DNA of 64,000 nt, taken from assembly GCF_000350225.1 (NCBI RefSeq), contig NW_005179139.1, forward strand, positions 8,513 to 72,512, read 5' to 3'. A model generated the notes under the pieces. The model was not told the origin of the DNA, ran no database searches, and saw only the letters and a program-made list of their open reading frames with translations. This DNA is from Chondrus crispus (Eukaryota > Rhodophyta > Florideophyceae > Gigartinales > Gigartinaceae). The translations under genes were made by a program, and so were the position numbers. Shown here piece by piece: positions 32,080-43,585 of this stretch (positions within the stretch are counted from its first letter, which is position 1; every line of letters begins with the position of its first letter).

Positions 32080-33472
32080 AGCTCCCCATTGCTATGTCAT
32101 GGACTGACAATAGGTTGGTCTTGATATGTGGGTTGGCAATGGTGGGTAGCTTAAGCCATTTGTTGCTCGTCGTCTGGATCTGAAGAGTACCGTGGTGCGT
32201 CGCGGGGGGTGTAGTTGATGTTGCCGTGTTAGTGCGGATTTTTCTGGTCAGGGGTTTCATGCCTTTTGTTGGTTTGCGGATGTGGGAGGGGTGGGCTCCC
32301 GAATCGAGTGCAAATTTCCTACCGTCCATGTCGTGGCAGTTTGTGTCTCCCTGCTCGTCGTACATGTGTTCTGCCTCTGTTGTCTCCTCGTGGAGGTTTG
32401 CTGTGTAGCCGTGTGTTTGCTTCTTTTTCATGCCTCTCTCTTTGGTCCATTTTTGGGTTGGGGGCTGCTGTGTCATGAACTGGGGGTATGGTAGCATATA
32501 CGGTGCGGGCGGTACTGGGTTCCAGTATGGTCGTTGCCATTTGGGTCGTGTGGCCCCTCTCCATCTAGTTGTTCGTCCGCGGGGGCGTCTCGCTGCTTGG
32601 GGTTGGGTGCCGTGTGGCTGTTCAGGTTTTTGGCTGACTTTTTCCAAGCTCCTTGCGTGCACCGCTTTGAGGCGTTGCCCGATGTTGTGAATTGTGTTGG
32701 GCACAGTGTCCGTTTCGATCCACATATCTTGCAAGTGTTTGTATGTGGGATGTGATGCTAGGCCTTGGATGATGAAGTGTACTGTTACTTCTTCTCCAGT
32801 TGTGATGTTGGGATATTGGGCTAGCTTCATTCTTGTGCGTATCGCCCTGTGCTTCGTCATGTATTCATCAAGTGTGGTGCCGGGTGTAAGCTTTGTGTTG
32901 GTCGCTTCTTGTTTTAACAGTAGGTGAGCTGTAGTCGTCCTGTCAGTGAAGTGTTCGGTGATGACTTGTGTGATTTCAAGCGGGGAAGCGCCCAGTTCCA
33001 TGTCCGCTGTTGCTGCGAAGTCTGCAGGCAGTGAGTTGTTGATGGCCATGCGGAGTATTGCACTCTGTCTCCTGTACTTGGCGTACATGGGGCTGTCCTG
33101 ATCGGGTGTAGGGTAGGCATGGTTCAGCAGGTTTTCCATGTCATTGATCAGTGCCATGTCCGTTAGCGCTTGCTTCCATATGGGGAAGTTGTCCCCATTG
33201 GACTCGAGGGTCGGCAGTCGTCCATGGAACCGGGTGTCGTTGTGGTCTTCATCTGCCATGGTTGTGGGGTTGTTGCTATTGTCTGCGGGCGGGGGCGGAG
33301 GAGGGCGGTTCTTGAGTTGTGGTGTGGGTGTTGTGGGGTTTGCAGGGCGATATTCCAGGTTGCCAGGGTGGGTGGCTTGTGTTGGTGGCTTGTGTCGCTG
33401 CCTGGTTGATCGTCGGGGTTGTTGCACCTTTTTTTGTTGATCGATCTGCAGTGGTTTTTGCGTAGGGTCCAT
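31817..33472 (-). CDS. Copia 1 gag and aspartic protease
   Basis: Starts at the ATG at 33472, which lies inside the primer-binding site (GGTTATGGACCC), giving MDPTQKPLQIDQQ. The gag region includes NGDNFPIWKQALTDMALI and a UBN2-like helical domain (TDRTTTAHLLLKQEATNT, EYMTKHRAIRTRMKLA). A basic, Pro-rich stretch follows without clear CCHC knuckles. The protease has the intact catalytic motif FALDSGAHPSH, then LLSVHDIAMG where the frame should pass to integrase. Past 32075 the frame is probably not native. Confidence 0.85.
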   Translation of the reverse strand: MDPTQKPLQIDQQKKVQQPRRSTRQRHKPPTQATHPGNLEYRPANPTTPTPQLKNRPPPPPPADNSNNPTTMADEDHNDTRFHGRLPTLESNGDNFPIWKQALTDMALINDMENLLNHAYPTPDQDSPMYAKYRRQSAILRMAINNSLPADFAATADMELGASPLEITQVITEHFTDRTTTAHLLLKQEATNTKLTPGTTLDEYMTKHRAIRTRMKLAQYPNITTGEEVTVHFIIQGLASHPTYKHLQDMWIETDTVPNTIHNIGQRLKAVHARSLEKVSQKPEQPHGTQPQAARRPRGRTTRWRGATRPKWQRPYWNPVPPAPYMLPYPQFMTQQPPTQKWTKERGMKKKQTHGYTANLHEETTEAEHMYDEQGDTNCHDMDGRKFALDSGAHPSHIRKPTKGMKPLTRKIRTNTATSTTPPATHHGTLQIQTTSNKWLKLPTIANPHIKTNLLSVHDIAMGSCDILPPHSPCTRHEPQPTKSSSYSSISPRLIHAQRGQSSTTSNHSSSNTAATQSSSQDTANTRNHHNTGIPCPQIKISAKITNPERA

Positions 33473-33476
33473 AACC
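33465..33476 (-). promoter_or_regulatory. primer-binding site of Copia 1
   Basis: GGTTATGGACCC directly follows the 5' LTR. It matches the anticodon-arm (half-tRNA) initiator-Met priming site known from Drosophila copia (GGTTATGGGCCC) with one change. Copia 2 and 3 have equivalents at 39176 and 48099. Confidence 0.65.
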
Positions 33477-33619
33477 TGTGGTGACGAGACGATGACTCTC
33501 ATTTACTTCTCTCACTCTCACTCATTCTCTTAAGACTAGCGACCTAGCGCCGTCGTCTGTGCGGCGTTGTGAGCCGTGTATTACGTGTGCACGTGTGTGC
33601 ATGTATGGTTATCATTACA
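33477..33619 (-). repeat. right (5') LTR of Copia 1
   Basis: 143 bp, TGTAATGATAACC...GTCACCACA on the minus strand, uninterrupted. Its TTAA at about 33530-33533 marks the empty PiggyBac target. Confidence 0.92.
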
Positions 33620-33765
33620 GCGATGCACCTTCTACGTGCTATGCAGTTGTTTACCTTAATCGATCTACAAGATGAACTTGCTCCACTTAGTATGAGCGCG
33701 TCCAATATCCGGCACCTGTACAAAAATGAGACCTTCGTCCTGTTCATGTACTAAGCTGCTGTTCA

Positions 33766-34811
33766 TCACCCCCCCAATGCCTTCCGCTTCCACTTGAAAA
33801 TCTCTGCGAGTGCGTCGTTCAGAACCTCTTTCTCTGGCACCATGGCTGGCAGTTGCGGCTCGGCCCCAGACCGCGTACCTAAAAAGTCCCTCGGCCTGAG
33901 CACTTTCGGCTTTGCGCCCCCCTTAAACGGCCGCGGCTGTTGCATCTTCGCATTCACAATACACGGTTCGTACGTGCAAACCCCCGGTGCATCGTTGGCA
34001 GACTTGCACGCATCCCCCCACCACTTTTCCATGCCGCTCTTGAAGACTGGCTGAAACACCTGTTCCATTGGGCTCCCCCCTTCTATGCGCACAAACGCGC
34101 AGCTCCAATAGTCCGAGAACAAGCCGCGTGGGTACGGGTTTGCTGGTACGTTTTGGTAGAGAGTGCCCCCCAGCCCGCCGTACCACACCCAACCAAGCGC
34201 GTACACCCCGTCTGGGACTACGGTGGGTATCGTCACCTTTGCCGTATAGTAAGACACAGGCATATGATGCAGCTTGCCGTCAGCACCGGCGATGGAAAAC
34301 CCTTGCGCGTTTCGACGACGATCACGAGCGGTTGCCACAACTGGATTCGCACCCCAGCAGCCGTAGTGGAACGCGTTCCTTTCGTGCACATCCTTATCCA
34401 TCATTTGGTCCACAGGAACAAGGGTCAGGCGAATGAAACCTCCTGGACCGTGGTTGTTCCGTTGATACTTAATCGTCACCTGCTGCCCGCGAGAGTAGAC
34501 GGCTGAAGGATTGTTGGGACCTGTCATGTTCGGGAAGCGTCTCTCCAAAGGACGTAGGTCGCATGGACCCGGGCATATCTCAACGCCTTGCGTTGGATCT
34601 CCACCTAGGCGACAAGGCTGTTAAAGAATAAAACTGGATTGTAAGCTAAGGTGCATGAGCTGGGAACACGTCAAGGTCCGACCAAGGGAATAGAACTGCA
34701 TGACGTCCAAGAACTTACCCTGGAAGCCGTAGGCTGTGGTTCACCCATGATTGAGTGACCATGCGTAAGCGAAAAAAGTGCTGCTAGAAGGACAACGAAT
34801 GGTGCAATCAT
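33766..34811 (-). CDS. secreted LPMO-like copper enzyme, paralogue without Cys-rich tail
   Basis: Two exons on the minus strand, 34811-34719 and 34617-33766, with a 101-bp GT-AG phase-0 intron at the same codon position as in the gene at 19714. About 314 residues. The signal peptide (MIAPFVVLLAALFSLTHG) ends before His19. His19, His87 in RNNHGPGGF and Tyr201 in DYWSC form the probable copper site. The core, including WVWYGGLGG, YPRGLFSDYWSC and PGVCTYEPC, is closely similar to the first copy. The C-terminus is short and charged (LAEIFKWKRKALGG), with no cysteine module. The two genes face each other; only about 3 kb separates them once the Copia insertion is removed, so a local inverted duplication is likely. 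Confidence 0.82.
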
Positions 34812-37800
34812 CGTATTTGCTTGAAGATTGAAGAGTGGGAATCAAGAAACTCTGTGAGGCAGTGCTGGCAAGTCAGAAAACCCAACTTGTTAACCTTACC
34901 TTTATGTACTGCAAAGCACGACAAGGGGAGAAGAAGACGGTGACCACTTCACCTGCGACTTTTACGAAAATGCTCAGAGTGTGCAATTCTCACCTGTTCC
35001 ACGATGCCTTGCGAAAGTGGCGCTTCAGTATGCATGCTCTCTCTATTCGGGCAATTAATGTGTGGCACTCAGAGTCTCATAGAAAGCCCAAAGAGCAACG
35101 TCAGCATGCACTCTCCGCTGCGCACTTGACGACGTAATTCGATCATGCTTGATAAATTTTGATCAACTCAAATACCAAAACATGCAAACTGCATTTCTCC
35201 CGAGATGGAACCAGATCTTGATAAGCGAGAGACGTGTGCCGCTTCTTCCCGTTGCTTGTACGTACATCTTAGCAAACACAGTAACATTTGGGAATCTGGA
35301 CATAAGCCGTACAACTTTGCAAATGACATGTTCGAGGCGAAAATGCATAGTGAATGAAGTTCATTTGTTCTCTTGTATTTATCGCATTGGTTCCTTGTAA
35401 AATAACTGCAAACACCCGTTAGTGATGGTATTAATTGGTGCCACGATAGGAAACGGATATATGCTGATTTTGGAGGATTCCTCATTGACGAAGCGATTAC
35501 TAGACTCCGGTAGTCTATTGATAGGTATTTTGCAGTTGACACTTTATACACGTTAAAAGCAAATGTACAAGCCTTGGTTAGTCTGCTCTCATGAGAACGC
35601 ATGTGCATCCTCATCTGCTCAGCTGTAGTGATATTGACTGGTTCTCTCGAGATGTCGCCTCTAACAAAAAAGAGCAGCTTCGATACAGACTTGACGCAGT
35701 ATGGCACAGCTCTTCACGTTGGGTAGTGGCACTTCGTGTCTCAACGAGCGAGCGCAGAAGAGAAATGCTAGCCTGTTGGGAGCTTGTGCTCTTCTTTAGC
35801 GAGGTATCTGGGATTCGATCGTCCGGTGTTGTGGACGAAGGTAGTCATGGTCACGGAATGCAACTATTCCAAGCTTGAGCATTTTCGAAAACGTTAAAGG
35901 GAAATCGAAGGCTTTCCTGATCGGGGCGCACAAGCGATACAATCAACCCCGACATGAGCCGAGAGACCTTCTTAGGCCCTACATATTCTCTATAACGTAA
36001 TGCAGTCCGATGGATACCGGCTCGTGTTCGTACACCGATTCGAAATGGTGGACGAGCAACGACTTGCGCAACACGAGAATGAGAGGTCAAATGTATTTCT
36101 GAAAATGCCCAAGAGTTAAGTTCTCGCTGGTGCCGTGCAATCCCCATTCTTGTGCACTGTACGTCAGTTGGGAAGTGACTTCCCTGCACCCCACCTATGC
36201 AGACATCCTAACAACGCGCGTGGTGTTTGGGACAATCTTTCTATTCTTATTCGACATATACAAGCTACGAAATAAGAAGTTCAAAAATTGCCTCATGTGA
36301 GCTAAATGGACCTTAAGTGAGGCCATTTGCCACTAAACTACGTACATAGCAGGTGAGTCACATAGCTTACCAACCTCTATCAAGCACGATAATAGGGGGC
36401 AAAACCACTGCTGGATTTTCAGTCGCATTTTCTGGCGCCTAGCCACCTTCACTGACGATTTACGTCTCAGAGAAAAACATGAAACCACTGGTGCGGCCGG
36501 CACATCGTATGGAGAACCTATTCTTGGAACGGGGAAACTGCGGCGCTCGGACGGAGTAACTCATGTCATGTCGTGAAGAATATCGCACATCTAATAATAG
36601 AGAAGAGGGCGCAGCAACAGCGCAGAGATAATGTCGAGCGCGGCAGAATCCTTAACGAAAGATATGAAGACACATGTACGGGGGCACCCCAATTGCAACT
36701 CGCCAACATCCAAAACGGCCGATGGTTCAAAGCGTTTCTTTAACCGACAAGGTTGCGATCCGCACACCTTCAAGAACGATAGACACGGGGTCGGGTCGTA
36801 GGTCATTCTTTGACCAAATTTTTGTCCGCAGAAGGGCGTTTGCACGTTTTAGCACAACAGTTCTTGCCCTGCTTGATGCAGATGTATCCGGTATAGCAAG
36901 TTTCGTCTTTACTCAGCGTGATATCCGAAGTGAGCAGAAGTCAGTGCTCCTCAGACCCACCAGCATCTCACGCAACTACATCAGGCCGATGAAATACCAC
37001 GCCGTTCATGATAAGCACAGAGGAGACTCGTTTATGTTTCGTTTCAAACCAGTATTTGTGAATGTTGGAACAGCAGCCGTTCCAGTTTACCTCTGGGCTA
37101 CAGTAAGCAATCTGATTTCTCGTCAAAAACTCTGAGGTGACGCATGCGTAGAGGAAATCCTCTACGCAAATGACGTGAGCATCTTCGAGTGAGGTCAGAT
37201 TTTGCCGTTGGAATGCTAACATCGGGATCTTACAGGCGGGTTGTGACTAAACCCGTTCACACATCCGAGGCTCGTAATCGCTCATAAGTTTGTAGCAGCG
37301 ACTGTTTGGGGGCATATCATATCATACAGTGGACTCACAAATGCACTAATTTTAAGAAGTTCAGCCAAACTGCACAATCCCATGCCAAAGGCTCGGCCGC
37401 TGATGTATTCTCTTCAGATGTAGTTTGTTCTGAATTGATATAACAAACTGCATGGAGGCATGGAGGAGGCTCTTGCGCATTAGGGAGTGGTGCCATTCGT
37501 TCAATGCCGTAGTAGCCGATACCGCAAATAATTGGAACCCGGGCCTCTTCCGAATCCACTCCATCTTGGCTGCATTCATTCTGCAACAGCAGCCGCATTT
37601 GGTGCATGTCACACCGAGCACCCACACATCCATAGAAACCTTCGAGTGGATCAGTCGGTCAGAGAAACCTTGACTCTGCGGCTATTATGCACCGACGTCC
37701 TCACTCTTCAAATGAGATACATTTGCAGATATCAAAACAAACTTTAAACAGTGGCTAGATCATAATATTCTGCCTGCGTATGATATGTTCTTCGTGTGCG

Positions 37801-38599
37801 GAATGTTTTGCGTATCGGCCTGCCCCTAGCCTTGTGGTGCGCGAACCGCTTTGAACTAAAGAAGATGCTCTGACTATTCCCCAAAGCACCTCCTCAGTAT
37901 GCGGCGCAAATTGTTCCGGTGCGGCCCATTATCACGTCAATATCGTCAACATTATTAGCCGGTACTGAAATTTTAAACAAAGAAATAACATGGCGCTAGC
38001 GCGATGGACAGTAAGTTTGTCTGTGAGAAACTCAGTTTGTGGGCCCTGAAACACGACGAAGTTCCCTTAATACACTGAATGGGAAAAAACGGCAACCCGT
38101 CACACCGGCTGTCGGAGGACATGTCTATCGAGAAGACATGTCCTTAACCCTGAGAGGGCGCAGCCATGGAACGTTCGAAAACAACGAAGAGTTTGTGCTC
38201 TCGTCCAGACTAATCGAACTTGTTCTACTCGCGAAACTGTTCCAACGTCTTCACCGACACATTTCGTGCTGTAGAAAACGCCTCCATGTGGCTGATAACT
38301 CGGCGTCTTCAATCCGGCGGTGAGATTTGCCCTCTTCTCTCCACCAAACGTACACGTACTACGTGTACTTAGTAAGTTGCACGGCTCGCAGAACCAAAAA
38401 AAATACCCACTGCGAGACGTTCGATTACAATGGCCGGCAAAACTTCGCTCATCTTCAAGCCTGGGAGACAAACACTGTCGACAATTTGGAGTCCTCATTA
38501 TCAGGCACAGACTTCTTTGCGACTCTAAAGGTCGAGCCCGAACGTAGATAGGGCATTACCTCATCATCCATCCCATGGTGATGATCTGGTGCGCATGGA
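34812..38599. other. no intact gene; scattered retroelement relics
   Basis: Frames are short and mixed. A minus-strand piece at 35851-36189 (RYREYVGPKKVSRLMSGLIV) resembles the GPxxV segment after a Copia-type integrase. Around 38040-38560 there may be a decayed N-terminal part of the reverse transcriptase relic that starts at 38612. Bases just above 34811 should hold the promoter of the LPMO gene; no clear motif is visible. Confidence 0.3.
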
Positions 38600-38611
38600 G
38601 GCGAGACGCAA

Positions 38612-39079
38612 ATGATTCTTGATGATCAGTATTCCCAGGAACGACTGGTCAGCAACAAGCTGACCATGACTTCCTTTGCCGTTCGGAAGGATGAGGATCG
38701 GGACAGGATTATCAGCTGGCCACGAATCCAGAATGACCTGATGCCTGACCCTCTCAAGGTTGACATACCGGACCCAAGTGTTTTTGAATGTTGTGAAATC
38801 TCGGGGAGGAAGACAAAGGGTAGTCTTCCGGTATGTGTAACGGTACCCAGAAGGATAGGAGCCTCACTCAGAAGCGCGGGCGGTCTCGCGTACGAGCCCG
38901 GTAGCAAATTCTTGCCAATGAAACGTGAATACTCACAGTTGGTCGATTTATTGTCTATGTCCTTCTTTATTCCCCTCGCTCTACGAAGCATAAACCATAG
39001 GGTACATATAACTATCAGTAAAGGGAATGGGTCGTTTCGGATTTGTCCCGAAATCAATCTGGAGAATTGCGTTCAGTCC
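38612..39079 (+). pseudogene. reverse transcriptase relic, fingers region, split by Copia 2
   Basis: The frame contains MTSFAVRKDEDRDRIISW and PRIQNDLM, a fingers motif of the type KxDGxxRxIxDxRxxN, then DIPDPSVFE. The open frame runs into the AGTCC target duplication at 39075-39079. After Copia 2 the same sense resumes at 43586 with palm motifs. The spacing between motifs has been disrupted by decay. Confidence 0.5.
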
Positions 39080-39175
39080 TGTCTGACCACGCAGGACAGC
39101 CTGTCCTATACAGGACAGACTTAACCCACGAGCGACGACGAGTAAACGAGGAGTCATCGGTCTCCAGTTCACACA
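39080..39175 (+). repeat. 5' LTR of Copia 2
   Basis: 96 bp, TGTCTGACC...GTTCACACA, with the internal palindromic segment GGACAGCCTGTCC. Confidence 0.92.
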
Positions 39176-39388
39176 GGTTATGGGCACCCTTCGCTACCCT
39201 GCATAACACGACATCCCCACGGGCCTACATCAACAACAACAATCCCCACAACGACAAGAACAAACCGATCCCTCCCCCTGCGGAGGAGCCCCAGGCTAAA
39301 CTATAACCATCACCTCACGTACACACCTCCACCGACACAACCCACGAACCCGACACAAGACATTCACACACAGCACTACACCGACACA

Positions 39389-42300
39389 ATGGAAAAACGA
39401 CCAGACATCCCAAGACTAGACCCCACAAACTATAGCCCCTGGATGGTGGCCACCCGCGCAGCAGCACACACCATCGGAGCTATCGAACACATCACAGGAA
39501 ACCCCCTACCCCCGCAAGACCCAACCGACCTCACCACATTCGACAAGAACAAGAACTACCTTCTTGGTAAATTAATTACGTCCATACCCCCCGAAATCGC
39601 CAATCTCATCCTCATGCCAACCAGTGATCCCACTCCCTACGATCTCGTACAAGCCGTCACCTCCCACCTCGACGTCACAAATACATCAGATCACAAGTAC
39701 CTAAAGCAACTGGCAGAGCAAGCCCAATACAAACCTGAAATGAAGCTAGAAGAGTACATCAACGCCACCGAAAAGATTCGAACAAAGACGATAGCAGCCC
39801 GGTTCCCAGACATCTCTGACCCCAAGACTACTGTCGAGTTTCTCATAGACGGTCTGAGATTCAACCTAGCCACAGCCACCATAGGAGGCCAGCTCATCGC
39901 CCTCGATCCCAAAGACACCAAAGACTTCGTACACAAGTTCAATCGCTTAGATCTGTACCGGCGATCATCCCTCCCTAAACCCTCAATCATGCATGGCGGC
40001 ATTGGTGGTCCCGCCAACTCATTCCGAAACAGGACGCCAGCTCCATGGTACACCCGCCGACCCCAACACAACCTACCGGTGCTGAAAAATCCGTGTCGCT
40101 TCCACATGTCCCGAGGCGTCACTCGACCGAGACACACGGATCAAGAGTGCAACCATCCAGCCCACCCTCGCCACCAATACATCCGTCCAACAACACGTCC
40201 CAAGCTCCTCAACACGGCATGCCTCACACAAGGCCAGGTCGACTGCGCACAAGACCCAGACGCAGGACACACCGACATGCTCAACCAAGCGCCAAGGGTC
40301 GATCTTCTTGAAGATCACTGTACGCATATCCTTGACTCGAGAGCACACCCGTCCCACATGCAAACACTCTCCTCACTGCACAAACCTCGACCAGCCCCGA
40401 CCAGAACCAAAACTAACCAAACTGTACCCTGTACACACATCGGACAGACGAAGATACGGACGAATAAGGGTCACCCCCTGAAAGTCACCGCCGTCGTATC
40501 ACCCAGAGTCACCAGCAATCTCCTCTCTGTCAGATCCATAACTCAAAAACATGGCAACGTCCTATTCACACCAGATGTAGTCTACATATTCGACAAAAAT
40601 TCACGTGGCACTGTCATTGGCACGGCGCCATGGGACTCTCAGATCCAAGCGTATGCATGGAAATCAACCCCAAAACCACATGCCAGAGCAGCCCGCACAA
40701 GGCCAATTCCCAAACCACCAACGAAAAAGGCACCGCAACAGACAACCAAATCCACGACCACACCCCTCACGACCAGCAAAGCCACACCCACCGGCCTCAC
40801 ACAGTCACGGGATCACACACCAAGATCCATTAAATCGACACCAGCGCCCCACATACCAGAAATCTCCTGTAAGACAGCCGACAGAATCCTACATCACTGG
40901 CATCTCAAACTCAACCACGCCCCCCTCCGCACAATACAAAATATCGCAAAAACTAAAACAGTACACGGCCTTCCAGCATCACTGGCCACCACAAAAACTC
41001 GCATATCATGCTCGGCATGCTCGCACGCCAAACGACGACCAGCACGCCACACGCCCGCGCCCCACCACTATGCCACCGGTGAATATCTCAGTTCAGACAC
41101 ATGCGGACCGATCCACCCCCGATCTACGCACGGCAATCTACACTTCCTTACGTACATCGACGGCGCCTCACGGCATGTCATACTGTACTTCCTCAAATCA
41201 CGGAACGAAGTCGGCATCATCATGCCTCAATTCTTTGCCCAACTCAAACACCGCAACCGTCTCCCCAAAATATACCGCACCGACAACGCCCGAGAATTCA
41301 AATCCAATCACGCGCTCCAAACCTACGCCGCTCTAGGAATACAGTACGAAAACAACACGCCTCACCAACCTCAAGAAAATTCCATCGCCGAAAGAATTAA
41401 TCAAACCCTCATGAATGGGGCAAGAGCAAACTTACACCACGCAAACCTACCTGCAACATACTGGGAAGACGCGATACGAGACGCTGCCTTCAAGTACAAC
41501 ATCCTACCTCACGGCGCAACAAACCAAGCGCCATACACGCTGTGGCACAACCAACCGGCGAAACCCAAACAACCCCTCATCTTCGGCCAGCTCGGTACCG
41601 TCCCGATCTACGCACATAAGAAGAAACTCGAGTCACGCAGCCTACCTGTACGCTATATGTACGCCAACAACCCCCGCTAAATCACCGTTCAAGATACCCA
41701 CACGCACCAATATCACACAGTCCGCACACAAGACTTCCTCCCATACACCAAGTCACATGACCCGGCTATCACCACCAACGCCGTTCTTCGCGCCACCTCT
41801 ACCTCTCCACCCCAACCCACTCCTCAGATAACCACGCCAGACCCCCGCACCAGACAAGAAGCTCGCAACTACCCCGACGCGCACGAATGGGCGCGAGCGC
41901 ACGACGCCGAACTAGAAAAATTAGATGACAAAAACACCATCAAATGGATCCCCGACAGCATAATCCCAAAACACGAAAAATTAATACCGCTCACCATGAC
42001 TTACCGCTACATACGGGACCACACGGGAGCCGTCACTGAGCGCAAAGCAAGATACGCCGCAAGAGGCGACCGTATGACACGTGGAAAGCACTACGACCCC
42101 GACCAAGTAACCACGCACATGGCGGACAAGACTACAGTACGACTCCTATTAGCCACAGCCGCCTCCCGCAATTGGTAACTAGAACACATGGACATCAGTT
42201 CAGCATACCTCCATGAACGCTTCCCCCAAACGAAACCGGTATATATCAAACAACGCCCCCGCTTCAATGGCACATTTAAACATCAAGGAAAAGCGGGACT

Positions 42301-43449
42301 CCTCATAAAGAACATATACGGCACACCACAGGCCGCTCGCATTTACCCCAACGGCCTCCTCAACATCTAACCTCCCACGGATACCAGCCTACCAAAGCCG
42401 ACCCATGCCTCTTTTTCAAAAAATCAAACAAAGGCACCATACTCGTAGCAATCAACATGGACGACTCTCTCTCTGTCGCCTCAACCCAATCCATGCAAGA
42501 CGACCTACACACCACCCTCACGGCGAAATACAAGATCAAGCGCCTCGGCTTCCCAGCCCAATACTTGAAATGCCACATACAACGTATGCCACAAGGCGAA
42601 ATACACATCGCACAGCCGCAAGTAGTCACGTCAATACTCACGAAAACGGGAATGCTCGCGGCGAACCCAAAGCGCACACCACTACCCCCCAAAGCAGCAT
42701 TCACCTTCGCACACGACAACACACCACTGGAACAACATCAGGCCTTTCTGTACCGCCAAACAATAGGCGATCTGCGCTACCTAGCGGACAATACAAGGCC
42801 AGATATACATCCAGCCGTCAGCATGCTAGCCTCGGTAATGCACAAGCCCGCAAAAGAGCACAAAGACAACCTCCAATGGCTCTTACGCTACCTCAGCGGC
42901 ACAAAGGACCACGGCATCCTTTTCAAATCCGCACCCAGAACCACCTCCCCCACTATCCGCACGTACAGCGACTCCGACTTTGCGAATGATCACGACCGCA
43001 AATCGCGAACCGGAGTCGTACACATGTTCCAAGGCGCACCTATAAGCTGGACATCAGCCCGACAGACAGTCGTCGCTGCCTCCACGTGCGAAGCAGAGTA
43101 CTTAGCCGCCACCGCCGCTACACAACAGGCCCACTGGCTCAGAAGGCTTCTCAGCGAAACACAAACGCCTGAGACTAAACCGACACCGCTCTTCGTCGAC
43201 AACAAGGCTGCCATCCTTGTCGCCCAAAACTCGGCGCCCACCAAACGCCGAAAATTCATTGACGTCAAACACCACCTCATCCACAACCACATCCAAAGAG
43301 GAACCGTCAACATCAAACATATCCCCTCCGGCGAAACCCTAGCCGACTACTTCACCAAACCACGCGGACCCCAACGTACACGGCACCTCCTCCGTAACCT
43401 TAGCATCGTCGCCCCAAAACCCCTATTGGCGAACCCGGGGACTGTCTGA
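39389..43449 (+). pseudogene. Copia 2 gag-pol polyprotein, broken
   Basis: From an ATG at 39389 one frame runs 763 codons through gag (PRLDPTNYSPWMVATRAAAH), a protease whose catalytic triplet reads DSR instead of DSG (HILDSRAHPSH), and integrase (WHLKLNHAPLRTIQN...CSACSHAK, SSDTCGP, YRTDNAREF, PQENSIAER). A TAA at 41678-41680 interrupts the frame before RT, and a second TAA lies at 42176-42178. RT continues as YIRDHTGAVTERKARY and MDISSAYLHERF. A one-base loss near 42364 shifts the frame to 42457, which reads MDDSLSVAST, then RNase H (CEAEYLAAT, FVDNKAAILVAQN, DYFTKPRGPQ). Not functional. Confidence 0.9.
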
Positions 43450-43484
43450 CCGCACAATCACATTCGCCAATAGCCATTTTATAG
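43435..43484 (+). repeat. polypurine tract plus LTR-head duplication of Copia 2
   Basis: CCCGGGGAC is followed by TGTCTGACCGCACA at 43443, copying the LTR start, then about 28 bp of spacer, then the 3' LTR at 43485 (TGTCAGACCGCACAGG). The 5' LTR lacks this 42-bp segment. Confidence 0.75.
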
Positions 43485-43580
43485 TGTCAGACCGCACAGG
43501 ACAGCCTGTCCTATACAGGACAGACTTAACCCACGGGCAACGACGAGTAAACGAGGAGTCATCGGTCTCCAGTTCACACA
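43485..43580 (+). repeat. 3' LTR of Copia 2
   Basis: 96 bp, similar to 39080-39175 with a handful of substitutions. AGTCC follows. Confidence 0.92.
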
Positions 43581-43585
43581 AGTCC

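Larger units (their letters stand above)
23752..33619 (-). mobile_element. Copia LTR retrotransposon 1 (minus), with nested PiggyBac
   Basis: 143-bp LTRs (left 23752-23808 plus 28989-29074, right 33477-33619) flanked by GCGAT target duplications (23747-23751 and 33620-33624). Gag-protease lies on the minus strand at 31817-33472 and integrase-RT-RNase H at 29122-32079. Just after the right LTR on the minus strand is GGTTATGGACCC, a primer-binding site resembling Drosophila copia's half-tRNA-iMet site. The left LTR was later split by a PiggyBac element at its TTAA. The two LTRs show no difference by eye, but pol carries a frameshift and a stop. Confidence 0.92.
39080..43580 (+). mobile_element. 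Copia LTR retrotransposon 2 (plus)
   Basis: Two 96-bp LTRs (39080-39175, 43485-43580) flanked by AGTCC (39075-39079, 43581-43585). It has primer-binding site GGTTATGGGCAC at 39176, gag-pol at 39389-43449 and polypurine tract CCGGGGAC at about 43435-43442. The LTRs differ at several positions, so it is older than Copia 1. Each LTR contains an AGGACAG...CTGTCCT palindrome. Confidence 0.93.
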
